Source: Chryseobacterium luquanense (GTDB taxonomy: Bacteria > Bacteroidota > Bacteroidia > Flavobacteriales > Weeksellaceae). Taken from it: DNA of 64,000 nt. The position numbers and the translations under genes are program-made. Of this stretch, positions 8,500-17,985 are shown in pieces. Each line of letters starts with the position of its first letter. Within the stretch, counting starts at the first letter, position 1. The notes beneath the pieces were generated by a model. That model was not told the origin of the DNA. It made no database searches and saw nothing but the letters and a program-made list of their open reading frames with translations. The stretch is from NCBI RefSeq assembly GCF_026460945.1, contig NZ_JAOVZV010000005.1:62001-126000 (forward strand), given 5' to 3'.

Positions 8500-10118
8500 T
8501 TATTTTTTTATCAATTTAGCATTAGCAGTTTTCTCGGCATCAGTCTTCACAACAATCAGATACGCTCCCTGAATGAGATTCTGCGTATTCATCTTCGTCA
8601 CTTTATTCTTCGTTTTCAGACTTTGCAATTGTCTTCCTCCCATATCGTAAAGAATAATATCAGCTTCCTTAAAATCAAAACCAACTTCTACATAACAGTA
8701 ATCACTCACCGGATTCGGATAAATCTTAATATCCTGCTTTTCGATCAACTGATCAATCTGACTGTCTCCCAGCTTTACAATCTTCCAGTTCTCTTTTCCC
8801 AATTCTTCCGCACTTGTTCCTGCCAAAACAATAGAACCATCCTTGTTCATCTTCAGATCAGAAAGTCTTTCCTCTTTCTTTCTCGATTCTCCTTTTACGT
8901 GTTTTCTCCATTGTTCATTGCCGTTATTATCGATATAAAGCATCCAGAATGTTTCATCATCGGCTTCTATTCTTCCTTCGGCTTGCGTATAACCACCCAG
9001 CAAAACGCCTTTGATTGACTGTTGTTGGTTGTCAGTTAATGGTTTTCCGCTGATCACATTCATACCCATCAGAATATCACGGTTTTTAAAATTGTAGGAT
9101 TTCTGCCACTGTTCATCACCTTTTGTATTTAAAGAAATCAACCAAATATCTGTTCCTTCTTCAATTCCAACGGTCTTATTACCCGATCTTTCAGATCTCG
9201 ATTCTCCGCCAATGATATATCCTGATGAAGTAAAAGCCATGGTTCTTAAATGGTCATCACCTTTACCTCCGAAATTCTTTTCCCATTCCACTTTACCGTC
9301 TTTATTCAGCTTTACAATCCAGAAATCGCCTTCGCCAAAATTTTCGGTAGATTTTGAATAATTGATAAATGATAATTGATCATTGATTTTATCATTAATC
9401 TTTTATCATTGATAAATTTTCCGCTTCTCGAGTACATTCCAAGCAAAGCACCTCCGTCCGGAGTAGGAATTATTTTTTCCACTTCATCCAAACCTCTTCC
9501 ACCTAAAATTAATTCTGAAAGGACTTTACCGTTCTTATCCAATGTGGTCACCGTGACATCTTTAGAGCCAAAACCGTTGCGTGAATTCTGAACATTTCCA
9601 GCTACCATGAATCCAAAATTCGTGGTTTGAATGACAGATTTTGCTTCTTCATCCTGTGAGGTTCCCAAGGTTTTCTGCCAAAGTTCGTCTCCGAATTCAT
9701 TGATTCTGATCAGCCAGATATCAGAACCACCTTTGGAAGCATCTTTTTTATCCAGCCCTTTTCCTGAAAAAGAAGTTCCGGCTAAAAGAAAACCTCCTTC
9801 CTGTGTAGCAACTGTCGCCGAAAGAAAGTCATGGTTTTGCCCTGAGAAATACTTTTCCCAAACTTCCTTCCCTTGTTGGTCAAGTTTTACCAAATGGAAA
9901 TCGTAACCGTTGTTCTGTTTTTGGTTGTTAGTTGATGATTGATTGTTGTTTGCCTGAATGCTACTTCCTGTAATAAGGTATTGCTGGTCTATTGTTGTGG
10001 TGACCTGCGATAGAAAATCCTGCGTATTGGATTTAATGTCTTTCTGCCATAGCACATTCTGAGCATACAATACAGCGGTAGTACATAGTAAAAATGCACT
10101 CATGTAGAGTTTTTTCAT
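8500..10118 (-). pseudogene. T9SS type A sorted propeller-like protein, interrupted by a frameshift
   Basis: Two open pieces join into one protein: 9312-10118 (268 aa; signal peptide MKKLYMSAFLLCTTAVLYAQ) and a second frame carrying 8500-9291 and open upstream to about 9404. Repeats such as GGSDIWLIRIN-x-GDELWQK, EGGFLLAG and TPDGGALLG suggest a beta-propeller. The C-terminus (IKIYPNPVSDY...YDMGGRQ...GAYLIVV...KLIKK) is a type A sorting domain for type IX secretion. The reading frame is lost inside an AT-rich repeat block at 9355-9420; bridging it gives a continuous GKFINDK...STENFGEGDFWIVKLN. A one-base loss there (or two-base gain) explains it, so it is either a recent pseudogene, a phase-variable gene or a sequencing error. 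It is the first gene of the Rhs operon, 9 bp before the next start, and may be the exported partner of the Rhs proteins. Confidence 0.8.
9355..9420. repeat. AT-rich degenerate TGATAA/TCAAT repeat at the frameshift
   Basis: The block is built from variants of ATTGATAA, ATCATT and TGATAAA in both orientations and lies in a loop between propeller blades. It encodes INDK-like repeats and holds the frame break of the T9SS-sorted gene. Two compositionally similar but ACAAC-rich stretches lie in other loops of the same gene, near 9011-9046 and 9915-9963. Confidence 0.6.
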
Positions 10119-10216
10119 AATTTGGTTATTATTTTTTTTGCGAATTTAACATTTTATCAACGAATTATATCTCACCGTAAATAAGATTTAATATGAATAT
10201 TGTCATTTTAACGTGA

Positions 10217-10224
10217 CAAATATA
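10217..10224 (-). promoter_or_regulatory. Possible -7 element of the T9SS/Rhs operon
   Basis: The minus strand reads TATATTTG, a match to the Bacteroidetes TAnnTTTG element, about 100 bp before the first gene of the toxin operon. No TTG lies at the usual 19-21 bp, the nearest being at 14 bp, so this is weak. Confidence 0.3.
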
Positions 10225-10281
10225 TTGAGATACTGCGACAAAACTTGACGCAAGAAAATGATATGTAAATTTTAATAAAAA

Positions 10282-10330
10282 AGCCAATACTTTCAGTGTC
10301 CTTTATAGGGAAAAGTAGAAAGTATTGGCT
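10282..10330 (-). terminator. Terminator after the helical hypothetical gene
   Basis: A perfect 13-bp stem (AGCCAATACTTTC with its complement, 10282-10294 and 10318-10330) is followed on the minus strand by a run of T. The 23-nt loop contains a small CCTATAAAGG palindrome. It isolates the hypothetical gene at 10350 from the Rhs operon downstream. Confidence 0.8.
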
Positions 10331-10349
10331 AATCCTATCGATCTTGAAT

Positions 10350-11033
10350 TTAAGAATTGGGAGTTTTAGAAATTTCGTCTGTTCCTCCTTTTTTTGAAAC
10401 ATTTACCAAGGCAATAAGATTGTCAATCGTATATTCGGAAGCTTTTTGCTCACCCTGAAAAATAATCTTTCCAAGTTTTGCAACATCACTGATGTACTGA
10501 TATACTTCACTATACAGTTGTTTATTGACTGACGTAAATGCTTTTCTCTGCTGCCTGAAATTAGTCTGCTCATTGCTCTTTGCAGTAATCGTATTGAATG
10601 CTGTTTCCAAAACGTTTTCAGTATCCGCTTTCATACCATTAGAAATCAGAAGGGCAGATTGTGAACTGATTACCTCTTTAAGTCCTTTAAGATCCTGCAG
10701 TACTCCTTCAAAGTTTCTTTTTTTGATTTTCTTCAGAACATTACTCCCCAAAGAAGTTTCGATGTTGGATTTTTTCAATACCAGATTGAGAAGCTTAATC
10801 GGTTTGTTGATGTCATTTCCTAAAGCATAAAGATCCTGAGTGGTTTGTTTTTGCATTACAAGAAATGCATCTCCTGTTTCTTTTGCCCTCAGCTCGTCTG
10901 TTTTGTTCTGCATTCCTGCAAGGTAATCTGAAGTGAAAAGATGATTTTCCGATTGGAATAAATCCAAATCCCTAGTTAAGCTGTTTAGTAATGCATCCGC
11001 AACGGGTACATACTCTTCTTTTAGTAATCCCAT
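10350..11033 (-). CDS. Helical hypothetical protein
   Basis: About 227 residues from the start MGLLKEEYVP; the frame extends upstream to 11090, but that extra part is hydrophobic and unlike a real N-terminus, so the ATG at 11033 is preferred. No signal peptide or membrane segment is seen. The sequence looks almost fully alpha-helical with many Lys, Leu and Asn residues and no catalytic motif that I recognise. It stands alone between a strong terminator and a divergent repeat block. Function unknown. Confidence 0.65.
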   Translation of the reverse strand: MGLLKEEYVPVADALLNSLTRDLDLFQSENHLFTSDYLAGMQNKTDELRAKETGDAFLVMQKQTTQDLYALGNDINKPIKLLNLVLKKSNIETSLGSNVLKKIKKRNFEGVLQDLKGLKEVISSQSALLISNGMKADTENVLETAFNTITAKSNEQTNFRQQRKAFTSVNKQLYSEVYQYISDVAKLGKIIFQGEQKASEYTIDNLIALVNVSKKGGTDEISKTPNS

Positions 11034-11079
11034 AAGTGTTTTAATTTTAAAGATTGAAAGGTAAATATATGATTTTGTT

Positions 11080-11322
11080 GTGATATACAATACTTCTCAG
11101 GGAATTTATTCTACTGATGAAGAAGTTTGCCACAGTGAGGGCAATCAGCATGTTATTGAGCTAAGGATAATGCTTAATGAAGTAGAATTTTGTCCTACTG
11201 AAGAAGTAATTTTCTATACATCAGAAGGAAAATATTCCACTGAAGTAGAGCGAAAGCTTAGTGAGGAAGGTTTTTGCTTTACTACAGTGGACTTAAAATT
11301 AGAAAATGAATATTTTTTTTAA
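11080..11322 (+). CDS. Short ORF made of seven-codon repeats (doubtful gene)
   Basis: This 80-codon frame starts with GTG and consists almost entirely of ten 21-bp units (11092-11301), giving heptads that mostly begin (T/S)-E-x-x, such as TDEEVCH, TEEVIFY, TSEGKYS, TEVERKL and SEEGFCF. There is no signal peptide and no convincing promoter or ribosome binding site, and its stop overlaps the 3' end of the convergent CtlX-like gene. The exact multiple-of-three spacing without indels argues for past coding selection, but the block could equally be a DNA-level minisatellite. No family recognised. Confidence 0.3.
   Translation: MIYNTSQGIYSTDEEVCHSEGNQHVIELRIMLNEVEFCPTEEVIFYTSEGKYSTEVERKLSEEGFCFTTVDLKLENEYFF
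11092..11301 (+). repeat. 21-bp degenerate tandem repeat, ten units
   Basis: Ten consecutive 21-bp units, mostly opening with ACT/AGT-GAA/GAG-G(A/T)A and ending in a T-rich half. Copies have diverged but every unit boundary stays in phase. The block fills the gap between the helical hypothetical gene and the CtlX-like gene. Confidence 0.6.
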
Positions 11323-12245
11323 TTTTTCTTTGGAAGGAAAACCTCCGCCAACATACATCTTGCACTTCCACCACCGTTGACTTCGATGGTATTTAGATCT
11401 GAATAGATAATTTCACAGTATTTTTCAATATTTGAAACCTGAGTTTCATCTAAAGACTTGTAAGCCGTCTGGCTCATTACCAAAAACTTTTCGCCATCTT
11501 TATTCTGAACCTGAAGCATGTTTCCGGCGAACTGCTGCATCTGCGCTTCAGAAATTTCGATGATTTCCTTTCCTGAATTTTTAATCGTTTCAATAACTTT
11601 GCTTCTTTCCAATTCGCTATCGATACAATCAAGACAAATCACTACAAATTTATCGGCTACACACATCATAACATTGGTATGATAGATTGGAAGTCTTTCT
11701 TCACCAACCGTTTGAAATGAATGAAAAACCACAGGTGTAAAATCATATTTTGTACAAAATTCTCTGAAAAGGTTTTCATCTAATCTCAAAGAAACTGAAC
11801 CATAAGCAATTTTGTTATCATGATCGAAAATCATGCTTCCTGTTCCTTCCAAATAATGACCTTGGATTTCGGGCAATGACCAATCATCGATTTCAGCTAC
11901 TTCAAAACCTTGATTTTTGATGCTTTCAATAATGTCTTCTCTTCGCTCTACTCTTCTGTTTGAAGCAAACATTGGATATAAAACCACTTTTCCATCTTTG
12001 TGAAAACTTACCCAGTTGTTTGGGAAAATAGAATCCGGCGTGTGTGGATCGATAGTATCTTTTATGGTGATAACGTTAATACCTTTGCTTTTCAATTTTT
12101 CAACAAAAACTTTGAATTCTGCCAAAGCCTTTGACTGAATATCTGCACCTTTTTGTTCTATTTGAAAATAATTATTTTCTGCCGTTTCTGCATTGTAATC
12201 GAATGCAATCGGCTCTATCATTAATACTGTATCTGTTGTCTGCAT
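11319..12245 (-). CDS. ctlX: CtlX-like citrulline/arginine-family hydrolase
   Basis: 308 residues of the amidinotransferase (pentein) fold, closest to citrulline utilization hydrolase CtlX. Visible signatures are IEPIAFDYNAETAENNYFQ at the N-terminus, PDSIFPNNWVSFH, EGTGSMIFD, the likely catalytic His in YHTNVMM and the nucleophilic Cys in GGGSARCML near the C-terminus. The family hydrolyses guanidino or ureido groups of arginine-type substrates; the exact substrate cannot be told here. It is cytosolic and follows a second pentein gene by 48 bp on the same strand, so the pair is probably co-transcribed. Confidence 0.8.
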   Translation of the reverse strand: MQTTDTVLMIEPIAFDYNAETAENNYFQIEQKGADIQSKALAEFKVFVEKLKSKGINVITIKDTIDPHTPDSIFPNNWVSFHKDGKVVLYPMFASNRRVERREDIIESIKNQGFEVAEIDDWSLPEIQGHYLEGTGSMIFDHDNKIAYGSVSLRLDENLFREFCTKYDFTPVVFHSFQTVGEERLPIYHTNVMMCVADKFVVICLDCIDSELERSKVIETIKNSGKEIIEISEAQMQQFAGNMLQVQNKDGEKFLVMSQTAYKSLDETQVSNIEKYCEIIYSDLNTIEVNGGGSARCMLAEVFLPKKN

Positions 12246-12293
12246 TTTGTTTTATTTTAAAATTATAGGATTTTAAATTATTAAATCAAAAAT

Positions 12294-13208
12294 CTATTCT
12301 CTTACCAAAGGCATTGTAGAACATCTCAGCAAACCTCCCATTTTAGAAATCTCTCTATACGGAATTTCTTCAACGGTCATTCCCCAAACATCTCTTAAAT
12401 GATTGTTCATTCTTGTGAAAGCTTTGTCTGAAACCACAACTTCCGGTGAAATAGAGAAAATATTCGGGAACATTTCAAACATTTCTTCGGCAGTAACATG
12501 GAAACAGTTTTCTTCTCCGAAAATATCTATGATTAAGTTGTAATCACTTTCATCTACAAATCCGTCTTTATAGATAATGCATTTGTCTTTTCCGATAGGA
12601 TTGAATGTACAGTCTAAATGCAAAATTCCTTCATACGGAATTCTGTCGTTTTTCTTTAATTCAAGATCAATAATTCTCTTTTTAGGAAAATATTCTTTAA
12701 GAATTTCGATAGCGTATTCATTGGTTCTCGCTGTCTTATAACTTCTGTAATCTTCACTGAAACAAGTTCCGATAAAAATGAAATCATTCCAAACGATAAC
12801 ATCTCCACCTTCAATATGAGCAGTTTCCGGAAGATTGATAATGTCTCTCCATTTTACTTTTTCATAAACAGTTTTGTAAGCTTCCTGTTCGTCTGCTCTG
12901 TCTGCAATGACATTTGATATAATCATTTTATCGTCAATCACAAAAGCTACATCTCTTGCGAAAACCTGATTGTAATCTTGAATAATATCCGGACGAAAAA
13001 CTTCGACATCATATTTTTTCAAAACAGCTTCAAAAGCATTCATTTCGCTGATGATATCTGCTTCTTTCGGATACATATTGTGCTCAATTGTATAGTAAGA
13101 TTTAGCATCATAGCTATCTTCCAAAGTGGGAATTCCACCCATAGAATTGGGCTGTCCTAATACGACCGACCTCAGTCTTCCGGTTTCGTTTTTTATATTT
13201 AATTTCAT
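12294..13208 (-). CDS. Dimethylarginine dimethylaminohydrolase/arginine deiminase family protein
   Basis: 304 residues with the pentein pattern: ARDVAFVIDDKMI, HIEGGDVIVWND (acidic and glycine binding motif), the catalytic His in GILHLDCTFNPIG and the nucleophilic Cys in GGLLRCSTMPL close to the end. The family removes the guanidinium end of arginine or methylarginine, giving citrulline. It is first of a two-gene unit with the CtlX-like gene, which suggests a small arginine/citrulline degradation module. No arginine deiminase pathway partners (ornithine carbamoyltransferase, carbamate kinase) lie nearby. Confidence 0.8.
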   Translation of the reverse strand: MKLNIKNETGRLRSVVLGQPNSMGGIPTLEDSYDAKSYYTIEHNMYPKEADIISEMNAFEAVLKKYDVEVFRPDIIQDYNQVFARDVAFVIDDKMIISNVIADRADEQEAYKTVYEKVKWRDIINLPETAHIEGGDVIVWNDFIFIGTCFSEDYRSYKTARTNEYAIEILKEYFPKKRIIDLELKKNDRIPYEGILHLDCTFNPIGKDKCIIYKDGFVDESDYNLIIDIFGEENCFHVTAEEMFEMFPNIFSISPEVVVSDKAFTRMNNHLRDVWGMTVEEIPYREISKMGGLLRCSTMPLVRE

Positions 13209-13308
13209 TTGTAGAAATTTTTATTCTAAAGGTCAAATGCAATCGCCTTATATTGTTTATTTATCTTTAATTTAGTCAAGGGCGATTTCATAAATAATGA
13301 GAATTACG

Positions 13309-13316
13309 CAAATATA
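13309..13316 (-). promoter_or_regulatory. Possible -7 element of the DDAH/CtlX unit
   Basis: The minus strand reads TATATTTG, matching TAnnTTTG, about 100 bp before the start codon. A TTG at the expected distance is missing. Confidence 0.35.
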
Positions 13317-13521
13317 ATCAAACGGTTGTGATGTGGAAAGCTTTTTATTTAGATAAGATTGAGACGTTTTTTGATGGTTTTGAATATTTTTGATTCTTCA
13401 CTAATTTCATCTGATGAACTAAAAACTTACAGATAGAATTAATGATAATCAGCAAAAATTCAAGCACAAAATCTATGTTAAATTTTAAAATAATTTTTAA
13501 AACCTAAGTTATAGAATAACA

Positions 13522-13551
13522 AAAATCCCAAAGCAAAAACTTTGGGATTTT
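13522..13551 (-). terminator. Terminator after citrate synthase
   Basis: Perfect 12-bp stem AAAATCCCAAAG/CTTTGGGATTTT with a 6-nt loop, 23 bp after the gltA stop. The A/T arms make it work in either direction. Confidence 0.85.
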
Positions 13552-13573
13552 AAATTGATATGAGAAACCAATA

Positions 13574-14860
13574 TTATCTGTTTGAAATATCGATATAATC
13601 TCTTTTTTGAGCTCCTTGGTATACCTGTCTTGGTCTTCCGATTGGGTCTCCTTTTAATCTCATTTCTTTCCATTGAGCGATCCATCCCGGAAGTCTTCCT
13701 AATGCGAACATTACGGTAAACATTTCTGTAGGAATCCCTAATGCTCTGTAGATGATTCCAGAATAGAAATCTACGTTTGGATATAATTTTCTTTCGATGA
13801 AGTATTCGTCTTCAAGAGCTACTTTTTCTAATTGCATTGCAATATCAAGCGCTTTGTCTTCAATTCCTAAAGCAGCCAATAAATCATCAGCAGCTTTTTT
13901 GATGATTTTTGCTCTTGGGTCGAAGTTTTTGTACACTCTGTGTCCGAATCCCATCAAACGGAAGCTGTCATTTTTATCTTTAGCTTTAGCTACCCATTTG
14001 TTAACATCTCCACCATCTTTTTCGATCAACTCAAGCATTTCGATAACCGCTTGGTTTGCACCACCATGAAGTGGTCCCCAAAGTGCAGAAATACCAGCAG
14101 AAACTGAAGCGAAAAGACCTGTATGAGCAGATCCTACCATTCTTACAGTAGATGTAGAACAGTTTTGTTCGTGATCAGCGTGAAGAATTAATAATTTATC
14201 TAAAGCAGCAGTTACCACAGGATTGATTTCAAATTCTTCATTTGGTAATCTGAACGCCATTTTGTAGAAGTTTTCTACATAGTTCAGGCTGTTGTCTCCG
14301 TGGTTTAATGGTAAACCTAGAGTTTTTCTGTACGTCCAAGCTGCAAGGTGAGCAAATTTAGCAATCAATAATTCTGCAGCAAGATCCATCTCTTCTTTAG
14401 ACTGTACGTTAACCGCTTTAGGGTTAAACGCTGTTAAAGCAGAAGTAAGAGTAGATAAAACTCCCATTGGATGCGCAGAACGAGGGAAAGCATCGATGAT
14501 TTTTTTCATCTCCTCTGCTACGAAGTTATATTTTTTGATGTTACCGTTGAAGGTATCAAACTGTTCTGTTGTAGGCAATTCACCGTGTAATAACAAGTAC
14601 ATTACTTCAGTAAAGTTTGACTTTTCAGCGATTTGCTCGATAGGGTATCCTCTGTAGAATAATTCTCCCTGGTCACCATCAAGATATGTGATGTCGCTTA
14701 ATGTAGCACCTGTATTTTTGTATCCTAAGTCTAGGGTAATAAGGCCTGTTTGATCTCTTAATTTTGAAATATCTATTCCTCTGTCTCCGATTGTACTATC
14801 CACGATTGGATATTCATACGAATTACCGTCGTAATTCAATATAACTTTGTTGTCTGACAT
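13574..14860 (-). CDS. gltA: Citrate synthase
   Basis: 428 residues, the usual length of the Gram-negative type with an extra N-terminal beta domain. It condenses acetyl-CoA and oxaloacetate in the TCA cycle. Catalytic regions are visible: His in LILHADHEQNCSTSTVR, His in MGFGHRVYKNFDPRA and Asp in YPNVDFYSGI. It lies 89 bp downstream of enolase on the same strand, the eno-gltA neighbourhood being common in flavobacteria. A clear terminator follows. Confidence 0.97.
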   Translation of the reverse strand: MSDNKVILNYDGNSYEYPIVDSTIGDRGIDISKLRDQTGLITLDLGYKNTGATLSDITYLDGDQGELFYRGYPIEQIAEKSNFTEVMYLLLHGELPTTEQFDTFNGNIKKYNFVAEEMKKIIDAFPRSAHPMGVLSTLTSALTAFNPKAVNVQSKEEMDLAAELLIAKFAHLAAWTYRKTLGLPLNHGDNSLNYVENFYKMAFRLPNEEFEINPVVTAALDKLLILHADHEQNCSTSTVRMVGSAHTGLFASVSAGISALWGPLHGGANQAVIEMLELIEKDGGDVNKWVAKAKDKNDSFRLMGFGHRVYKNFDPRAKIIKKAADDLLAALGIEDKALDIAMQLEKVALEDEYFIERKLYPNVDFYSGIIYRALGIPTEMFTVMFALGRLPGWIAQWKEMRLKGDPIGRPRQVYQGAQKRDYIDISNR

Positions 14861-14949
14861 TATTTAATTTATTTTTTTTAAATATACTATTTATTATAAA
14901 ATACGGCAAACAAAAAATTTCGTTCGCCGTTATTTACAAATTCAATTAA

Positions 14950-16275
<1,326 letters not shown>

Positions 16276-16507
16276 GTCAAAATTTAATTTTTTACGTTAT
16301 TCTGAAAGCATCATTTGAGCTTTTGAGAGTTAAATTTTAGTTAATTCTGAAACTATAAAATACATTTTATTAATTCAAAGAAGAATTTTAATACTCTGGA
16401 ATAAGAAAAAAATTTTAAATGCTATTTATTTTTAAAGCTTTACAATTCAAAATTCTTTTTGCTGTAAAAACATTTCAATTCTCCAAACAGTTAATTTATA
16501 ATAAAAG

Positions 16508-16527
16508 AGCATCATAAAAATGATGCT
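16508..16527 (-). terminator. Terminator after the histidine kinase gene
   Basis: AGCATCA/TGATGCT stem with a 6-nt loop, 18 bp beyond the kinase stop, flanked by A- and T-runs so it may serve both strands. Confidence 0.75.
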
Positions 16528-16544
16528 TTTTTGCTTGAAATTAA

Positions 16545-17330
16545 TTACAAATCTATTCTGAAAAACAAATTCGTACCGTTATCGTTAGTCACTTCGCAAT
16601 GTCCTTTTTGTTCCTCCATTCTTCGCTTCATATTACGAAGCCCATTTCCTTCTGTTTTTTCATGACTGATTCCTATTCCGTTGTCTGAAATTTTCATTAT
16701 GAATTCTTTATCTTTTTGAATCATTGAGAGTTTCAGGTGATTAGCTTGACTGTGCTTGTAGGCATTATTTAGTGCTTCTTTTAGACATAAAAAAAGATTT
16801 CTTCGTTGTTCAGTGGTGATTGTTTTTTCAAAAGCTATATTTTCTTCTTCGAAAACAAGTCGAATTTTTGTTTTTTTAAGAAAACTCGCTGCATACATTT
16901 TAGCATATTCAACGAAACTTCCAATAGTATCATTTCCTGAATTTAAACTCCATAGCATTTCTCTCATAGAAATATTCATTTCTTCGGATGTTTTTAGAAG
17001 TTCGTCGATATCTGTTTTTAAATCTTCATCTTCTGCTTTTTGTTTTAGAAATTCTGCCTGAAGTTTGAGTGCAGAAATCCCTGCGCCGAGATCGTCATGC
17101 ATATCATGAGAAATTCGTTCACGTTCCTGCTCTATAGATTTTTGTTTTTCCAATTCTTTTTGAAGGAGTTGGTTTTGGTACTCTGATTCTTGAAGTTGTT
17201 TTTCTTTTAAGTAAAGGAGTTGTTTTCTGTTATAAATAAAAACTACAAAAACAATAAACAAAACTAAAATCATCATAATTGCTATGGCAATGATGTAAGT
17301 AATTTTTATCTCATCCTGAAGCTCATTCAT
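16545..17330 (-). CDS. Membrane histidine kinase (HisKA_3/NarL-type)
   Basis: 261 residues: one membrane helix at about 10-32, a coiled coil to about 70, the phosphoacceptor motif RISHDMHDDLGAG of the HisKA_3 class, and a HATPase_c domain with LKEALNNAYKHSQA (N box) and SDNGIGI plus GNGLRNMKRR (G boxes). No extracellular sensor domain is present, so sensing may come from the adjacent membrane protein, whose gene overlaps this start by 8 bp. The LuxR/NarL response regulator at the head of the same gene run is its natural partner. Confidence 0.88.
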   Translation of the reverse strand: MNELQDEIKITYIIAIAIMMILVLFIVFVVFIYNRKQLLYLKEKQLQESEYQNQLLQKELEKQKSIEQERERISHDMHDDLGAGISALKLQAEFLKQKAEDEDLKTDIDELLKTSEEMNISMREMLWSLNSGNDTIGSFVEYAKMYAASFLKKTKIRLVFEEENIAFEKTITTEQRRNLFLCLKEALNNAYKHSQANHLKLSMIQKDKEFIMKISDNGIGISHEKTEGNGLRNMKRRMEEQKGHCEVTNDNGTNLFFRIDL

Positions 17331-17985
17331 GATTAGGATTCAAATATATTTTATTCTCATATTTTTTCATTCCTACATATAGCAAAGCATACATAATTAT
17401 ATTAATTATATTTTGGTTTACCCTAATTAATTTTAAAAATTCGGGATCTATTTTATTAAACAAAAACATGGGTACGGATCTAAATACGAAGAAACAACTC
17501 CACATTAATATTGCAGTCGATATCCAAAAAACAGGATCAGATGTAATCTTATTTTCATCAAACAACATAATTTTCTGATAAAACCAGAGTAAAGAAATAA
17601 CGATGTAAAAAAAGGATATTAAAACTCCAATTGTAATATCAAAATCTGTTTTATAAAATTTTGTGAAACCAAAATAAATGAATAGTGAAGCTGTAAAAAT
17701 TATATCTAAAATTCTTTTCCTTAATTTCTCAAAAATTTTCCTGTAAAAAAAATAAAAAAATACTACGCTAAAAAGACAATAAAAATTATATAAAATCCCT
17801 GTTGATATCGATCGATCTATATTTAGCAAAACATAAGAATATATTTCAAGACAAGCTGTAACTATAATATAAACATTCAAAAATTTTAGCCCTGCAAATC
17901 CATATTTTTTGAAATCAAATACTGATTTAAGAGCCAGCAAAAATAATACTGAATAATACGTGATCTCAATAATTAAAGAAATCAT
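17323..17985 (-). CDS. Multi-pass membrane protein of the two-component cassette
   Basis: 220 residues, with about six or seven hydrophobic helices (for example SVLFLLALKSV, GILYNFYCLFSVVFFYFFY, PVFWISTAILMWSCFFVF) and no clear soluble domain. I do not recognise the family. It overlaps the preceding gene by 4 bp (ATGA) and the kinase gene by 8 bp, so all three are translationally coupled. A role as the sensory or input subunit of the kinase, which lacks its own sensor, is inference. Confidence 0.75.
   Translation of the reverse strand: MISLIIEITYYSVLFLLALKSVFDFKKYGFAGLKFLNVYIIVTACLEIYSYVLLNIDRSISTGILYNFYCLFSVVFFYFFYRKIFEKLRKRILDIIFTASLFIYFGFTKFYKTDFDITIGVLISFFYIVISLLWFYQKIMLFDENKITSDPVFWISTAILMWSCFFVFRSVPMFLFNKIDPEFLKLIRVNQNIINIIMYALLYVGMKKYENKIYLNPNHE

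Larger units (their letters stand above)
13209..13573. other. Intergenic region with leader hairpin and possible promoter
   Basis: This gap precedes the DDAH-like gene on the minus strand. It contains a -7-like element (13309-13316) and, in the would-be leader, a 7-bp inverted repeat AATCGCC/GGCGATT (13241-13247 and 13281-13287) with a long loop. The far end holds the terminator of citrate synthase. No open reading frame of interest is seen. Confidence 0.5.

Noticed and set aside
8476..9018. 180-codon plus-strand frame
   Set aside because: Shadow of the T9SS-sorted gene, whose sorting domain lies on the other strand.
10208..10402. 64-codon minus-strand frame
   Set aside because: Covers a strong terminator and the end of another gene; no start signal or family.
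11092..11301. CRISPR array
   Set aside because: The units are contiguous 21-bp degenerate repeats without spacers, and no cas genes are near.
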